From ZC4RG30 sp963812195 (GTDB taxonomy: Bacteria > Pseudomonadota > Gammaproteobacteria > Steroidobacterales > Steroidobacteraceae): a stretch of DNA of 64,000 nt. Numbering within the stretch: the first letter of the stretch is position 1; the number at the start of each line of letters is the position of its first letter. Shown here piece after piece: positions 45,256 through 53,211 of the stretch. Made by a program: the position numbers and the translations under genes. Under the pieces are notes generated by a model. It was given only the letters and a program-made list of their open reading frames with translations, made no database searches and was not told where the DNA came from. The DNA lies in assembly GCA_963812195.1 (NCBI GenBank), contig CAWEUI010000008.1:93958-157957 (forward strand), read 5' to 3'.

Positions 45256-47553
45256 CTAGCTGCCGCGCCCCTGGCGCACCGACCCTGCCGTGGCGGCGGA
45301 CACGGCGGGTGTTCCAAGCCCCTCACGCAACATGGACTCGAACCGGGCGGCGGGAACCGCCGCACTGTGCAGGAAACCCTGTGACTGGTCGCAGCCGAGT
45401 TGCCGCACCAGGTCGAGCTCGCGCGTGGTCTCGACCCCTTCGGCGACAGTGGTCATGTTGAAGGTGCGCCCCAGAACGATGATGGTCTTGACCAGGCTGG
45501 TACCGGACACACTGTCCACGGACTGACGCACGAAGCTGCGATCTATCTTCAGGGTATCGATGGGCAACGTTGCCAGGCGGCTCAACGAGGAATATCCGGT
45601 GCCGAAATCATCAATGGCAACGCGCACTCCGGCGTTGCGGAGCCGGGTCAGCTTGCCGACCTCGTTTGCCGAATCCTCATTCAGCACGCCCTCGGTAATC
45701 TCCACGTCCAGTCCCCACTCCTGCGAGGACCACGGCACCGTGGTCTGCAGAAAGTGATTCTCGAAATCCGGATGGCGCAGTTGCGCCGGTGCGATGTTCA
45801 CCGCCACCCGCACCGCGGGCAGCCCGTGGCGTTGCCATTCCATGCAATCTCTGGCGGCCTGCTCCACCACCCAGTCCCCCACGGGTAGGATGAGCCCAAC
45901 TGATTCGAGCAGCGGCAGGAACGCACCCGGCGAAACCAGCCCGTCTTCGGGACTGCGCCAGCGCAGCAGCGCCTCGGCCCCCTCGATCCGGCCGGTGGCA
46001 AGATCCACCTTCGGCTGGTAGTGCAACTCGAACTCATTGCGCTCGAGCGCAAATCTCAAGCGATGCTCCAGCGCGAGTTGACCCACGTGCTCCGAACTTG
46101 CCGCCGCGTTGTATTCCACAAGTGCCTGGCCGGAATTGCCCGCCTGGCGCAGCGCGGCTTCCGCATTCTGCACCAGCGTCATCGCATCGGTCCCGTGGTG
46201 GGGAAACGCCGCAAAGCCGGCGCGTACCGCCACCGGAATCGCCCTGCCCTCTATCTCGAACGGTTCGCCGAGCAGATCCTGTATCTGGCGCAGCCTGGTG
46301 GCCTTGATCTCCTCCACGGTATGCGCGCTGTGCGGGCACAACAGCGCGAAACTTCCGCCACCCAGATGCGCAACCTGCTCGCTTTGCGGGAACCGGCTCT
46401 TGAGGCGATCGGCAACGTGCTGCAACAACAGATCGCCCGTACGACGACCATAGGAATCGTTGATGACGCTGAGCCGCCTGATGTTCAGGACGAGAATGGT
46501 GCAATTGGTCTGCTTGTCCGCCCTGGAGATGAGCCGCTGCACGCGGTCACAGAACAGAGGTCGCTTTGCCAGGCCGGTCTGCGGATCGAAATGCGACAGG
46601 AACCGTGCCCGGTCATCGCGCTGCAGATACTGCAGTCCGAACGACAGGTTGCCGGCCACCTCCCGCAGCATGGCCAGTTCCTCGTCCTCGACCGCGCCGG
46701 AATCCCTGGCCGCCAGCAGCAACACGCCGATTGGCGTGCCATCATTCAACAGCGGCAGCACGACTACCGTGCGCATTCCGGCGCGGACCATCAAGGTGTC
46801 GAAGCGGACAGTCTCGTTGGCATCGTCGGTGTTGTTGCAAACGAACTCCCGGCCGGAGCGGAATACACGGCCGATCACGCCCGACTCGGCCATGGCCGAA
46901 TCGGCCACGTAGGCGCACATGTCGCGTGTCAACGTGTCGTCTACCCCGCTCCAGGCTACCGGCTGAACCTTGGGTACGCCGGGGATCTTGGTGGCCGCGA
47001 TGGTGGCGGCATATCCGCCGACGGATACGGCGAGTCGGCAGGTCTCCCGCAACAATTCGGTTCGGTCGCGGATGCGCAGCACCAGGCCATTGACGCCGCC
47101 CAACATGCGCAGCACACGATTGAGCCGCGCAATCTGGGCTTCCTGGCGCTTGCGTTGCGCGGCATGTTGCGCCTCATCGATAGCGCGAAGTACCGCCGGG
47201 GCGAGGCGCGCCAGGTTGTCCTTCAGCACGTAATCGACCGCACCGGCATGCAATGCGCCAATTGCATGTTCTTCACCGATCGTTCCGGACACGAAGACGA
47301 GCGGAACATCGGGCCTCGATTCGCGCACGATCCTGAGCGCTGACATGCCGTCGAACTGTGGCAGGGAAAAATCCGACAATACGATCGACGGGTCAAAATC
47401 CTGCAGGGCTGCACGCAGCTCCGGTGCAGTTTCCACGCGGCGGAACGTGCAATCAATGCCATCGCGGCGAAGCTGGTACAACTCCCGCTCCATGTCGATT
47501 TCGAGATCTTCGACGAAGAGCACGCGGATGGAATTGGCTGGCTCTGCTTTCAT
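45256..47553 (-). CDS. REC-GAF-GGDEF(degenerate)-EAL signalling protein
   Basis: A 765-residue cyclic-di-GMP protein from ATG 47553. The receiver domain has phosphoacceptor Asp61 (SIVLSDFSLPQ). A GAF domain spans about 165-330. The GGDEF domain has lost its signature (HLGGGSFALL in place of GGDEF), so it should not make c-di-GMP. The EAL domain looks active: EALLRW, VAVNIAP, VEITEGVL, AIDDFGTGYSSL, KIDRSFV, AEGVET and the closing GCDQSQGF are all present. It is therefore a probable phosphodiesterase gated by phosphorylation and perhaps a GAF ligand. It is divergent, across 371 bases, from a receiver-kinase fusion that could be part of the same pathway. Confidence 0.9.
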   Translation of the reverse strand: MKAEPANSIRVLFVEDLEIDMERELYQLRRDGIDCTFRRVETAPELRAALQDFDPSIVLSDFSLPQFDGMSALRIVRESRPDVPLVFVSGTIGEEHAIGALHAGAVDYVLKDNLARLAPAVLRAIDEAQHAAQRKRQEAQIARLNRVLRMLGGVNGLVLRIRDRTELLRETCRLAVSVGGYAATIAATKIPGVPKVQPVAWSGVDDTLTRDMCAYVADSAMAESGVIGRVFRSGREFVCNNTDDANETVRFDTLMVRAGMRTVVVLPLLNDGTPIGVLLLAARDSGAVEDEELAMLREVAGNLSFGLQYLQRDDRARFLSHFDPQTGLAKRPLFCDRVQRLISRADKQTNCTILVLNIRRLSVINDSYGRRTGDLLLQHVADRLKSRFPQSEQVAHLGGGSFALLCPHSAHTVEEIKATRLRQIQDLLGEPFEIEGRAIPVAVRAGFAAFPHHGTDAMTLVQNAEAALRQAGNSGQALVEYNAAASSEHVGQLALEHRLRFALERNEFELHYQPKVDLATGRIEGAEALLRWRSPEDGLVSPGAFLPLLESVGLILPVGDWVVEQAARDCMEWQRHGLPAVRVAVNIAPAQLRHPDFENHFLQTTVPWSSQEWGLDVEITEGVLNEDSANEVGKLTRLRNAGVRVAIDDFGTGYSSLSRLATLPIDTLKIDRSFVRQSVDSVSGTSLVKTIIVLGRTFNMTTVAEGVETTRELDLVRQLGCDQSQGFLHSAAVPAARFESMLREGLGTPAVSAATAGSVRQGRGS

Positions 47554-47924
47554 TGGTATTGAGGCCTCGCCGCACCGGCAACAGCGCATCGCCCGGACTA
47601 CCGACCCCAGGGCACCCTCGAGTGCTACCCGGGGCACCGCCACAAATTAGCACGACATTACGGCGTTTCCTTCCCAATCCGCTCGCGGCCATTCCAACCC
47701 GCCGTGACGCGGTTCACTCTTGCAGCAAAACTCCCCGGGCAGCTCATTGCTGCTCCGGCAACATGTCACACAAGGAAGGGACGACAGGCCGCTTCCGGAC
47801 GTGACCGGCAGCACATCATTTCTGCAACGGCGCGCACGATTACGACAACTGGATCGATACGGACTAGTAGTCCGGTTATTCTGTCTGTGAACAGGGACTG
47901 CGCTTGCCTGACAGAAGCGAAGGT
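47554..47924. other. Divergent intergenic region, 371 bases
   Basis: No convincing gene was found. It separates two divergent signalling genes and should hold their promoters. The only clear structure is the imperfect-centre palindrome at 47860-47874. The part near 47560-47760 resembles ordinary noncoding DNA with scattered open frames on both strands that have no ribosome-binding site or family similarity. Confidence 0.6.
47860..47874. promoter_or_regulatory. Inverted repeat upstream of the receiver-kinase gene
   Basis: CGGACTA-G-TAGTCCG has perfect 7-base arms around one central base, 50-65 bases before the ATG at 47925. A TTATTCT just after it could be a -10 element. The palindrome is a candidate operator; no regulator is assigned. 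Confidence 0.4.
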
Positions 47925-49079
47925 ATGACAGAAGCACGGCTGCTCATTGTCGACGACGAGATCGCGCAGTTGCGTGCGCTGTGCGACACCCTGGGGCATG
48001 AGGGATACGCCACCCAGGGCTTCGATTCCCCGCAGGCCGCACTGGCCGGGCTGCAGCCCGGCGAGCACGACCTGCTGCTCACCGATCTGCAGATGCCCGG
48101 CATGGACGGCATCGCATTGATCTCCGCGGTACACGACATCGACCCGGACATCGGCGCCATCGTGATGACCGGCAACGGCGCCATCGACACGGCAGTACGC
48201 GCCATGCGCAATGGCGCGCTCGACTACATCCTCAAGCCATTCCGCCTCAAGGAAGTGTTGCCGGTGCTGGTGCGGGCGCGCGACCTGCTGCGCCTGCGAC
48301 GCGAGAACGCCAGCCTGCAGGCTCTCGAACGCCAGCGTGCCGAGGAACTGGCCGCCGCCTATCAGGACCTGGAGTCGTTCTCCTACTCCATTTCGCACGA
48401 CCTGCGCGGGCCCTTGCTGTTCGTCAAGGATTTCGCTGCCCGACTGGAGCGGGACTACGGTGAACAACTCGACGAAGACGGCCGGCACGTACTGCAGGTC
48501 ATCACCGACGGATGCCGCAGCATGGACGATATGGTCGTCGGTCTGCTGGCCTTTTCGCGGGCAACTCGCCTGCCCGTCAATCTCGTCCGACTCGACATGA
48601 AGGCCATGGTGCGCACCGTGGTCGCCGAATCACGCGCGGCGCATCCGAACCCGAATGCGGTTGTGGACATCGGGGAGTTGCCGCAGGCGGCCGCCGACCC
48701 TGCCGTGATCCGCCATGTCTGGTCCAACCTCATTCGCAATGCGTTCAAGTACAGCGCAAGACGCGAGCGGCCGCACATACGCATCGGGGGACGTAGCGAG
48801 GGTGATGAAGTCATCTTCAGCGTCGAAGACAACGGTGCCGGGTTCGACATGCAGTATGTCGACAAGCTGTTCGGAGTATTCAGCCGGCTGCACAGTCCCA
48901 GGGACTTTCAGGGAACCGGTGTGGGACTGGCCATCGCACAGCGGATCATCACCCGTCACAACGGACGGATCTGGGCGCGGGGTGAACCCGATGTCGGCGC
49001 CTGTTTCGAGTTTGCGTTGCCCGCGCAGCCGCCGGAGGCCAGCGTCAGGGCGGCGGCTCCAGACCCTTCGAGTAACTGA
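47925..49079 (+). CDS. Soluble hybrid receiver-histidine kinase
   Basis: A 384-residue protein with an N-terminal receiver domain (Asp54 in LLLTDLQMPGMDG, Lys104 in YILKPFR), a short coiled coil and a histidine kinase core. The H box is FSYSISHDLRGPL (His158). The ATPase motifs are NLIRNAFKYS, VEDNGAGFD, LFGVFSRLH and GTGVGLAIAQRI. There is no membrane segment, so it is cytoplasmic. ATG 47925 (MTEARLLIVDDE) is preferred over an in-frame TTG at 47904. It is divergent from the EAL protein and converges on apbE with a 35-base overlap. The phosphorelay partner is unknown. Confidence 0.9.
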   Translation: MTEARLLIVDDEIAQLRALCDTLGHEGYATQGFDSPQAALAGLQPGEHDLLLTDLQMPGMDGIALISAVHDIDPDIGAIVMTGNGAIDTAVRAMRNGALDYILKPFRLKEVLPVLVRARDLLRLRRENASLQALERQRAEELAAAYQDLESFSYSISHDLRGPLLFVKDFAARLERDYGEQLDEDGRHVLQVITDGCRSMDDMVVGLLAFSRATRLPVNLVRLDMKAMVRTVVAESRAAHPNPNAVVDIGELPQAAADPAVIRHVWSNLIRNAFKYSARRERPHIRIGGRSEGDEVIFSVEDNGAGFDMQYVDKLFGVFSRLHSPRDFQGTGVGLAIAQRIITRHNGRIWARGEPDVGACFEFALPAQPPEASVRAAAPDPSSN

Positions 49080-50049
49080 TCTTGCCATCGTCTGCGATGA
49101 CGATGGCATCGGCGTCCTTGAGCCCGTTGATGAACGCGATCCCATCCTTCGCGCCCATGATGAACACGGACTTGGTCAGCCCGTCGGTGCGCGTCGCCGT
49201 GGAGGCGATTACCGTCACGCTGCGCACACCATGTGGCGAGTGACCGGTTTTCGGATCAATGATGTGGTCGTAGCGCACGCCGCCTTCATCGAAATACCGC
49301 TCGTAGTCGCCTGAAGTCGAGAATGCCGCATCGACCAGCGGGATCCGCAAGGCGATCTGGTCCTTGTGATCGGGATGACGGATACCCACCACCCAGGGCT
49401 TGCCGAAGCGGTCGCCGATCACGCGCGTATCCCCGCCCGCATTGACCATGGCATGGGTTATGCCGCGCGCCTTGAGGATATCGATGCCGCGGTCCACGGC
49501 GTAACCCTTGCCGATGCCTCCCAGGTCGATGCGCATGCCCGGCTTGCCGAAGGCGATGGTGTGTCGCGCGGGGTCAAGCTGCAGCTGGCGGTAGTCGATG
49601 TTGGGCAGGTCCTTCCTGATCGTTGCCTCATCCGGGTGTATGTGGGCGCGATAGTCATACAGGTAGCCGACGCTGGCATAGGTGATGTCGAATACGCCGT
49701 GCGAGAGTCGCGAGTAATACTGCGCTGTCTCGAGCAGCGAGAACAGTTCGTCTGAAATCTTCACCGGCCCCTTGCCGGCCTGCGCGTTGACGCGCGAGAC
49801 CTCCGAATCCGGTTTGTAGGTGCTCATTGCGGCATCGATGCGCCGCATGTCGGCGAACACCGCATCCATTGCCGCTTCGCCACTGGGGCGATCTTCGGCC
49901 CACACCTCAACCGCGCAACGTGTGCCCATGATGGCTTCTTCGCGATACAGCCACTCCGCCCGGGCAGCGGCTGAATGCAGCGCGGTACCGGCAAACACCA
50001 GCACCGCAGCGGCATGTCGCCAGACAGAAACAACGCACGAATTCGTCAT
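49045..50049 (-). CDS. apbE: FAD:protein FMN transferase
   Basis: A 334-residue periplasmic flavin transferase that attaches FMN from FAD to Ser/Thr of target proteins. A signal peptide covers about 1-31. Family marks are MGTRCAVEVW near the N-terminus, YLYDYRAHIHPDEATIRKDLP (in parts), the FAD-binding DLGGIGKGYAVDRG, NAGGDTRVIGD and the metal-site DHIIDPKTGHSPHGV with TRTDGLTKSVFIMG. ATG 50049 places the signal correctly; longer starts overlap the next gene. It lies about 5 kb from DUF4266 and DUF3570 genes that often accompany ApbE. No classical flavinylation target (NqrB/C, RnfG, FMN-bind) is seen in the window. Confidence 0.93.
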   Translation of the reverse strand: MTNSCVVSVWRHAAAVLVFAGTALHSAAARAEWLYREEAIMGTRCAVEVWAEDRPSGEAAMDAVFADMRRIDAAMSTYKPDSEVSRVNAQAGKGPVKISDELFSLLETAQYYSRLSHGVFDITYASVGYLYDYRAHIHPDEATIRKDLPNIDYRQLQLDPARHTIAFGKPGMRIDLGGIGKGYAVDRGIDILKARGITHAMVNAGGDTRVIGDRFGKPWVVGIRHPDHKDQIALRIPLVDAAFSTSGDYERYFDEGGVRYDHIIDPKTGHSPHGVRSVTVIASTATRTDGLTKSVFIMGAKDGIAFINGLKDADAIVIADDGKISYSKGLEPPP

Positions 50050-50131
50050 GGACAAACCATACCGCAGCCGGAACTCGTGGAGTAAGCTTCGCGGCAGCAG
50101 GTTGAACCAGATCACGGAGACGCATGCGCCG

Positions 50132-50986
50132 ATGAAAAACGTCCTTCGCATCAGCTGCTGCGGGCTGCTGGCCGCGCTGAGCATCGCCGCACGGGCCCAG
50201 ACACCCGCACAGGCTCCGTCCCGCGAGGAAGCGCGCCTGCTGGAGGCCGCGCAGGTGCTCGATACATTGCGCAGCCAACCCGACCAGCAGATTCCGCAGC
50301 ACCTGCTGCAACGCGCGTACGCGGTGGCGGTCATTCCCGATGTCACCAAGGTGGCCCTGCTGCTGGGCGGCCGGCGGGGCAGCGGCGTCATGACCGTGCG
50401 TGATGGCCGCGGCCGCTTCAGCAACCCGATATTCGTGAAGGTCACGGGCGTGAGTCTGGGACTGCAGTGGGGAGCGCAGCAGACCGACATCGTGCTGGTG
50501 TTCACCACACAGCGGGGTGTCGAGGGCATTGCCGACGGCAAGCTGACCCTGGGCGTCGGGGCCTCGGTGGCCGCCGGACCGGTGGGACGCCAGGCCGAGG
50601 CGGCGGCCGGCACCCACGATGCGGAGGTCTATGCCTACTCCCGCTCGCGCGGCTTGTTCCTGGGCGTTGCCCTGGATGGCACCTCCATCTCCATCGACAA
50701 GAAGAGCAACCGGGCCTTCTACGGCGGCAAGGATGTGCTGGCTTCCCAGATCATCAGTGGCGCGGCCACCGCCCCGCGGTCGGAGAACACGGGGCGCTTC
50801 CTGGCGGCACTGGCGGCCAGCACCGGCGAGACAGCCGACACCGCGACGAGCACCGATGCCGCAGTCGCACCCGAACCGGTGGCAGGCCCTCCGGCCGATA
50901 CCAGCCCGAAGCCACCGGCGGGCAATGGGCAGGTGCAGACCTTCCCGATGGCGGATCCGAACCCGGGCGCCGAGCCACCCAGGTAG
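50132..50986 (+). CDS. YSC84/SYLF lipid-binding domain protein
   Basis: A 284-residue exported protein. ATG 50132 (MKNVLRISCCGLLAALSIAARA) follows GGAG by about 12 bases and gives a good signal peptide. The SYLF core has IPQHLLQRAYAVAVIPDVTKVALLLGG, GSGVMTVRDGRGRFSNPIFV and YSRSRGLFLGVALDGTSI, the typical lipid-binding pattern. The last 60 residues are Pro/Ala/Thr-rich and probably disordered. Related bacterial proteins are periplasmic; the ligand here is unknown. Confidence 0.87.
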   Translation: MKNVLRISCCGLLAALSIAARAQTPAQAPSREEARLLEAAQVLDTLRSQPDQQIPQHLLQRAYAVAVIPDVTKVALLLGGRRGSGVMTVRDGRGRFSNPIFVKVTGVSLGLQWGAQQTDIVLVFTTQRGVEGIADGKLTLGVGASVAAGPVGRQAEAAAGTHDAEVYAYSRSRGLFLGVALDGTSISIDKKSNRAFYGGKDVLASQIISGAATAPRSENTGRFLAALAASTGETADTATSTDAAVAPEPVAGPPADTSPKPPAGNGQVQTFPMADPNPGAEPPR

Positions 50987-51092
50987 CGTTGGCCTGTCCG
51001 GCAGGATATTGCGCGGCGGGTCACGACAGGCCGCCGCGGTGCCGGCTAGAATCTGTCATATCGCACAACCACCTGCCTCGCCTGCTACCCGA

Positions 51093-51959
51093 GTGACCCA
51101 GAGCCGCTGCCCGCTTCCCGCCCTGCTGAGCTGCCTGCTCGCCACCGTGGGCGTGGCCACCGCCGCGCAGCCGGTACCGAAATCCCCGCAGGTACGCTCC
51201 GCAGCCGTACTGGTGCTGGACCGCTCTTCCGGTTCAGTCATCTACTCGCGTCGCGCGGCAAGTGCGGCCCCCATCGCCTCGATCACCAAGCTGATGACGG
51301 CCCTGGTGGTGCTGGACGCACGGCAGCCGCTCGACGAGCAACTACGGATAACCGAAGCCGACCGTGCCGGTACCGGCCGCGTGGCGTCGCGGCTTGCCGT
51401 TGGCACACGGCTCACGCGGCGCGAGTTGCTGCGCCTGGCCCTGATGTCATCGGAGAATCGGGCCGCGTATGCGCTGTGCCGCAATTATCCGGGTGGCACT
51501 CAGCAGTGCCTGATCGCGATGAATACCAAGGCCCGGGACCTGGGCATGACGCAGGCGCATTTCGATGACCCCACCGGCCTGTCGGCGCACAACGTCGCCA
51601 GTCCCAACGATCTGGCCAGGCTTGTCGTGGCGGCGAATCACCACGATCTGATCCGCGAATTCTCCACCACCCCCTCCTACGAGGCACGTGTCGGGCACCG
51701 GATGGTCGAATTCCGCAACACCGATCCCCTGGTGCGGGACCCGGCGTGGCAGGTCTCGGTGCAGAAGACCGGTCACATTGCCGCGGCCGGCGAGTGCCTG
51801 GTGATGCAGGCGCTGATCGATGGCCGTGACGTGGTCATCGTGCTGCTGAACTCATTTGGCAAGTACACCCGCGTGGCCGATGCCCGCCGCATCCGCAAAT
51901 GGCTGGCCGCGACGGAACTTGCCGCTGCAGCCCCGGCCAGGAGTCCGGACGAGTCCTGA
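51093..51959 (+). CDS. pbpG: D-alanyl-D-alanine endopeptidase (PBP7 type)
   Basis: A 288-residue low-molecular-weight penicillin-binding protein that cleaves crosslinks in peptidoglycan in the periplasm. It starts at GTG 51093 with a signal peptide (LLSCLLATVGVATAA). The serine active site is SITK (Ser63, Lys66), the SxN motif is SEN (120-122) and the KTG triad is at 225-227 (VQKTGHIA). The frame is open upstream but that part is not family-like. No membrane-anchoring C-terminal amphipathic helix is seen, as in PBP7 rather than PBP5. Confidence 0.9.
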   Translation: MTQSRCPLPALLSCLLATVGVATAAQPVPKSPQVRSAAVLVLDRSSGSVIYSRRAASAAPIASITKLMTALVVLDARQPLDEQLRITEADRAGTGRVASRLAVGTRLTRRELLRLALMSSENRAAYALCRNYPGGTQQCLIAMNTKARDLGMTQAHFDDPTGLSAHNVASPNDLARLVVAANHHDLIREFSTTPSYEARVGHRMVEFRNTDPLVRDPAWQVSVQKTGHIAAAGECLVMQALIDGRDVVIVLLNSFGKYTRVADARRIRKWLAATELAAAAPARSPDES

Positions 51960-51981
51960 AATCCGCCTTCGCCCGCCGGAC

Positions 51982-52887
51982 TCAGTGCGGCAATAGCCAC
52001 AGCGCCAGCGGGGCGTAGGCCAGGCCGATCAGCACGGAGATCGAGGCGGCGCTCGCCGCCAGTTCGCTGTTGAGCTTCTCCACATGCGAGAGCACGACGG
52101 CGTTGAAGCCGATGGGTGCCGCGGCCCCCAGCAGCACGGCCGAGCGGGTCAGTCCGGTGAGCCCGAACGCCCACACGCACGCCATGCCCAGCGCGAACCC
52201 GACCACCATGCGCAGCGCCACGATGGCCGGCACGCGCCGGTCGCGCAGCAAGGCCACGTCGAACAACACCCCCAGCGCGATGATCACCAGCATCAGGATC
52301 CACTGCCCCAGCTGGTGCAGCACCGTGACCAGCCAGCCCGGCAGTGCCATGCCCGAACCATTGATGAGGAGCGCCAGAAGCAGTGCCCACAACGGCGGGA
52401 AGCTCAGCACGCGGCGCAAGATCGCGCGGAAATGCGTGGCGTGGCCCCCGTAGGTCGCGGCGATGGCATACACCAGGAAGCTCTGGCCGATCGCATGCCC
52501 GAAATCGAACAGCGCCAGCTGGCTGAAGCCGCTCGCCCCCCACACGGCGAGCACGAACGGAAACAGGAACCCGTTGTTGATCGACATCCCCGAAATGGTG
52601 ACGGTACCCTGGTCCGTGCGTGTCAGACCCAGCGCCCTGCCGAGCAGCAGGGACAACCCCCAGATCACCAGCATGATGGACAGACTGCTGGCCGGCAGCG
52701 CCACCAGATCGGCATGCAGTTCGATGCGACTGACGTCGGCAATGAACAGCGCCGGCAAGCCGACATTGATGACCAGCCGCAGCATGAACCCGGCCTGCGG
52801 CGGCTTCAGCCAGCCCAGGCGCCGCGCGACAAAGCCGGCGGCAAACAGCCCGATCAACAGGGCGACGCGTACTTGAACGGGCGACAT
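51982..52887 (-). CDS. AEC-family (auxin efflux carrier-like) transporter
   Basis: A 301-residue inner-membrane protein of about ten helices with the AEC patterns FIADVSRIELHADLVALPASS (in parts), SGMSINNGFLFPFVLAV, and LLGAAAPIGFNAVVLSHVEKLN near the last helices. AEC proteins export or import organic acids and amino acids down a gradient. Substrate unknown. It converges on pbpG with a 22-base gap. Confidence 0.88.
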   Translation of the reverse strand: MSPVQVRVALLIGLFAAGFVARRLGWLKPPQAGFMLRLVINVGLPALFIADVSRIELHADLVALPASSLSIMLVIWGLSLLLGRALGLTRTDQGTVTISGMSINNGFLFPFVLAVWGASGFSQLALFDFGHAIGQSFLVYAIAATYGGHATHFRAILRRVLSFPPLWALLLALLINGSGMALPGWLVTVLHQLGQWILMLVIIALGVLFDVALLRDRRVPAIVALRMVVGFALGMACVWAFGLTGLTRSAVLLGAAAPIGFNAVVLSHVEKLNSELAASAASISVLIGLAYAPLALWLLPH

Positions 52888-52938
52888 CGATGAATTCTAG
52901 CCTCAGAAACGCACAGTGCTCATATATGATGTGACGCC

Positions 52939-53211
52939 ATGTCCCTGGTCCAATCCGCCCACAACCTGCGACGCCCTCACAGCGAAGAGCCCGCACCCTA
53001 CGGCATCCGCATCAGCCTGCAGCCCAATGATCCGTTCCGCAAAGTGGTCGGCCCGGACTGGCACCGGCTGCACTGGTACCGTACCGCCGGGGAGCGCGAC
53101 GCGGCGCTGGCGGAGATGAGCCGTCTGCACGACTATTCGCGACCAAAGGACCGGCCCACGCTGGTTTACTCCAAGGTCGAGAATCTCGCGGCGAGCCGCG
53201 GGCTGGCCTAG
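52939..53211 (+). CDS. Small hypothetical protein
   Basis: A 90-residue protein with no signal or membrane segment. Its central region (GIRISLQPNDPFRKVVGPDWHRLHWYRTAGERDAALAEMS, shown in parts) reads as a compact alpha/beta domain with a conserved-looking Trp-His pair. ATG 52939 follows the AEC gene divergently by 51 bases and the end converges on the patatin gene with a 4-base overlap. No family is recognised. Confidence 0.65.
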   Translation: MSLVQSAHNLRRPHSEEPAPYGIRISLQPNDPFRKVVGPDWHRLHWYRTAGERDAALAEMSRLHDYSRPKDRPTLVYSKVENLAASRGLA

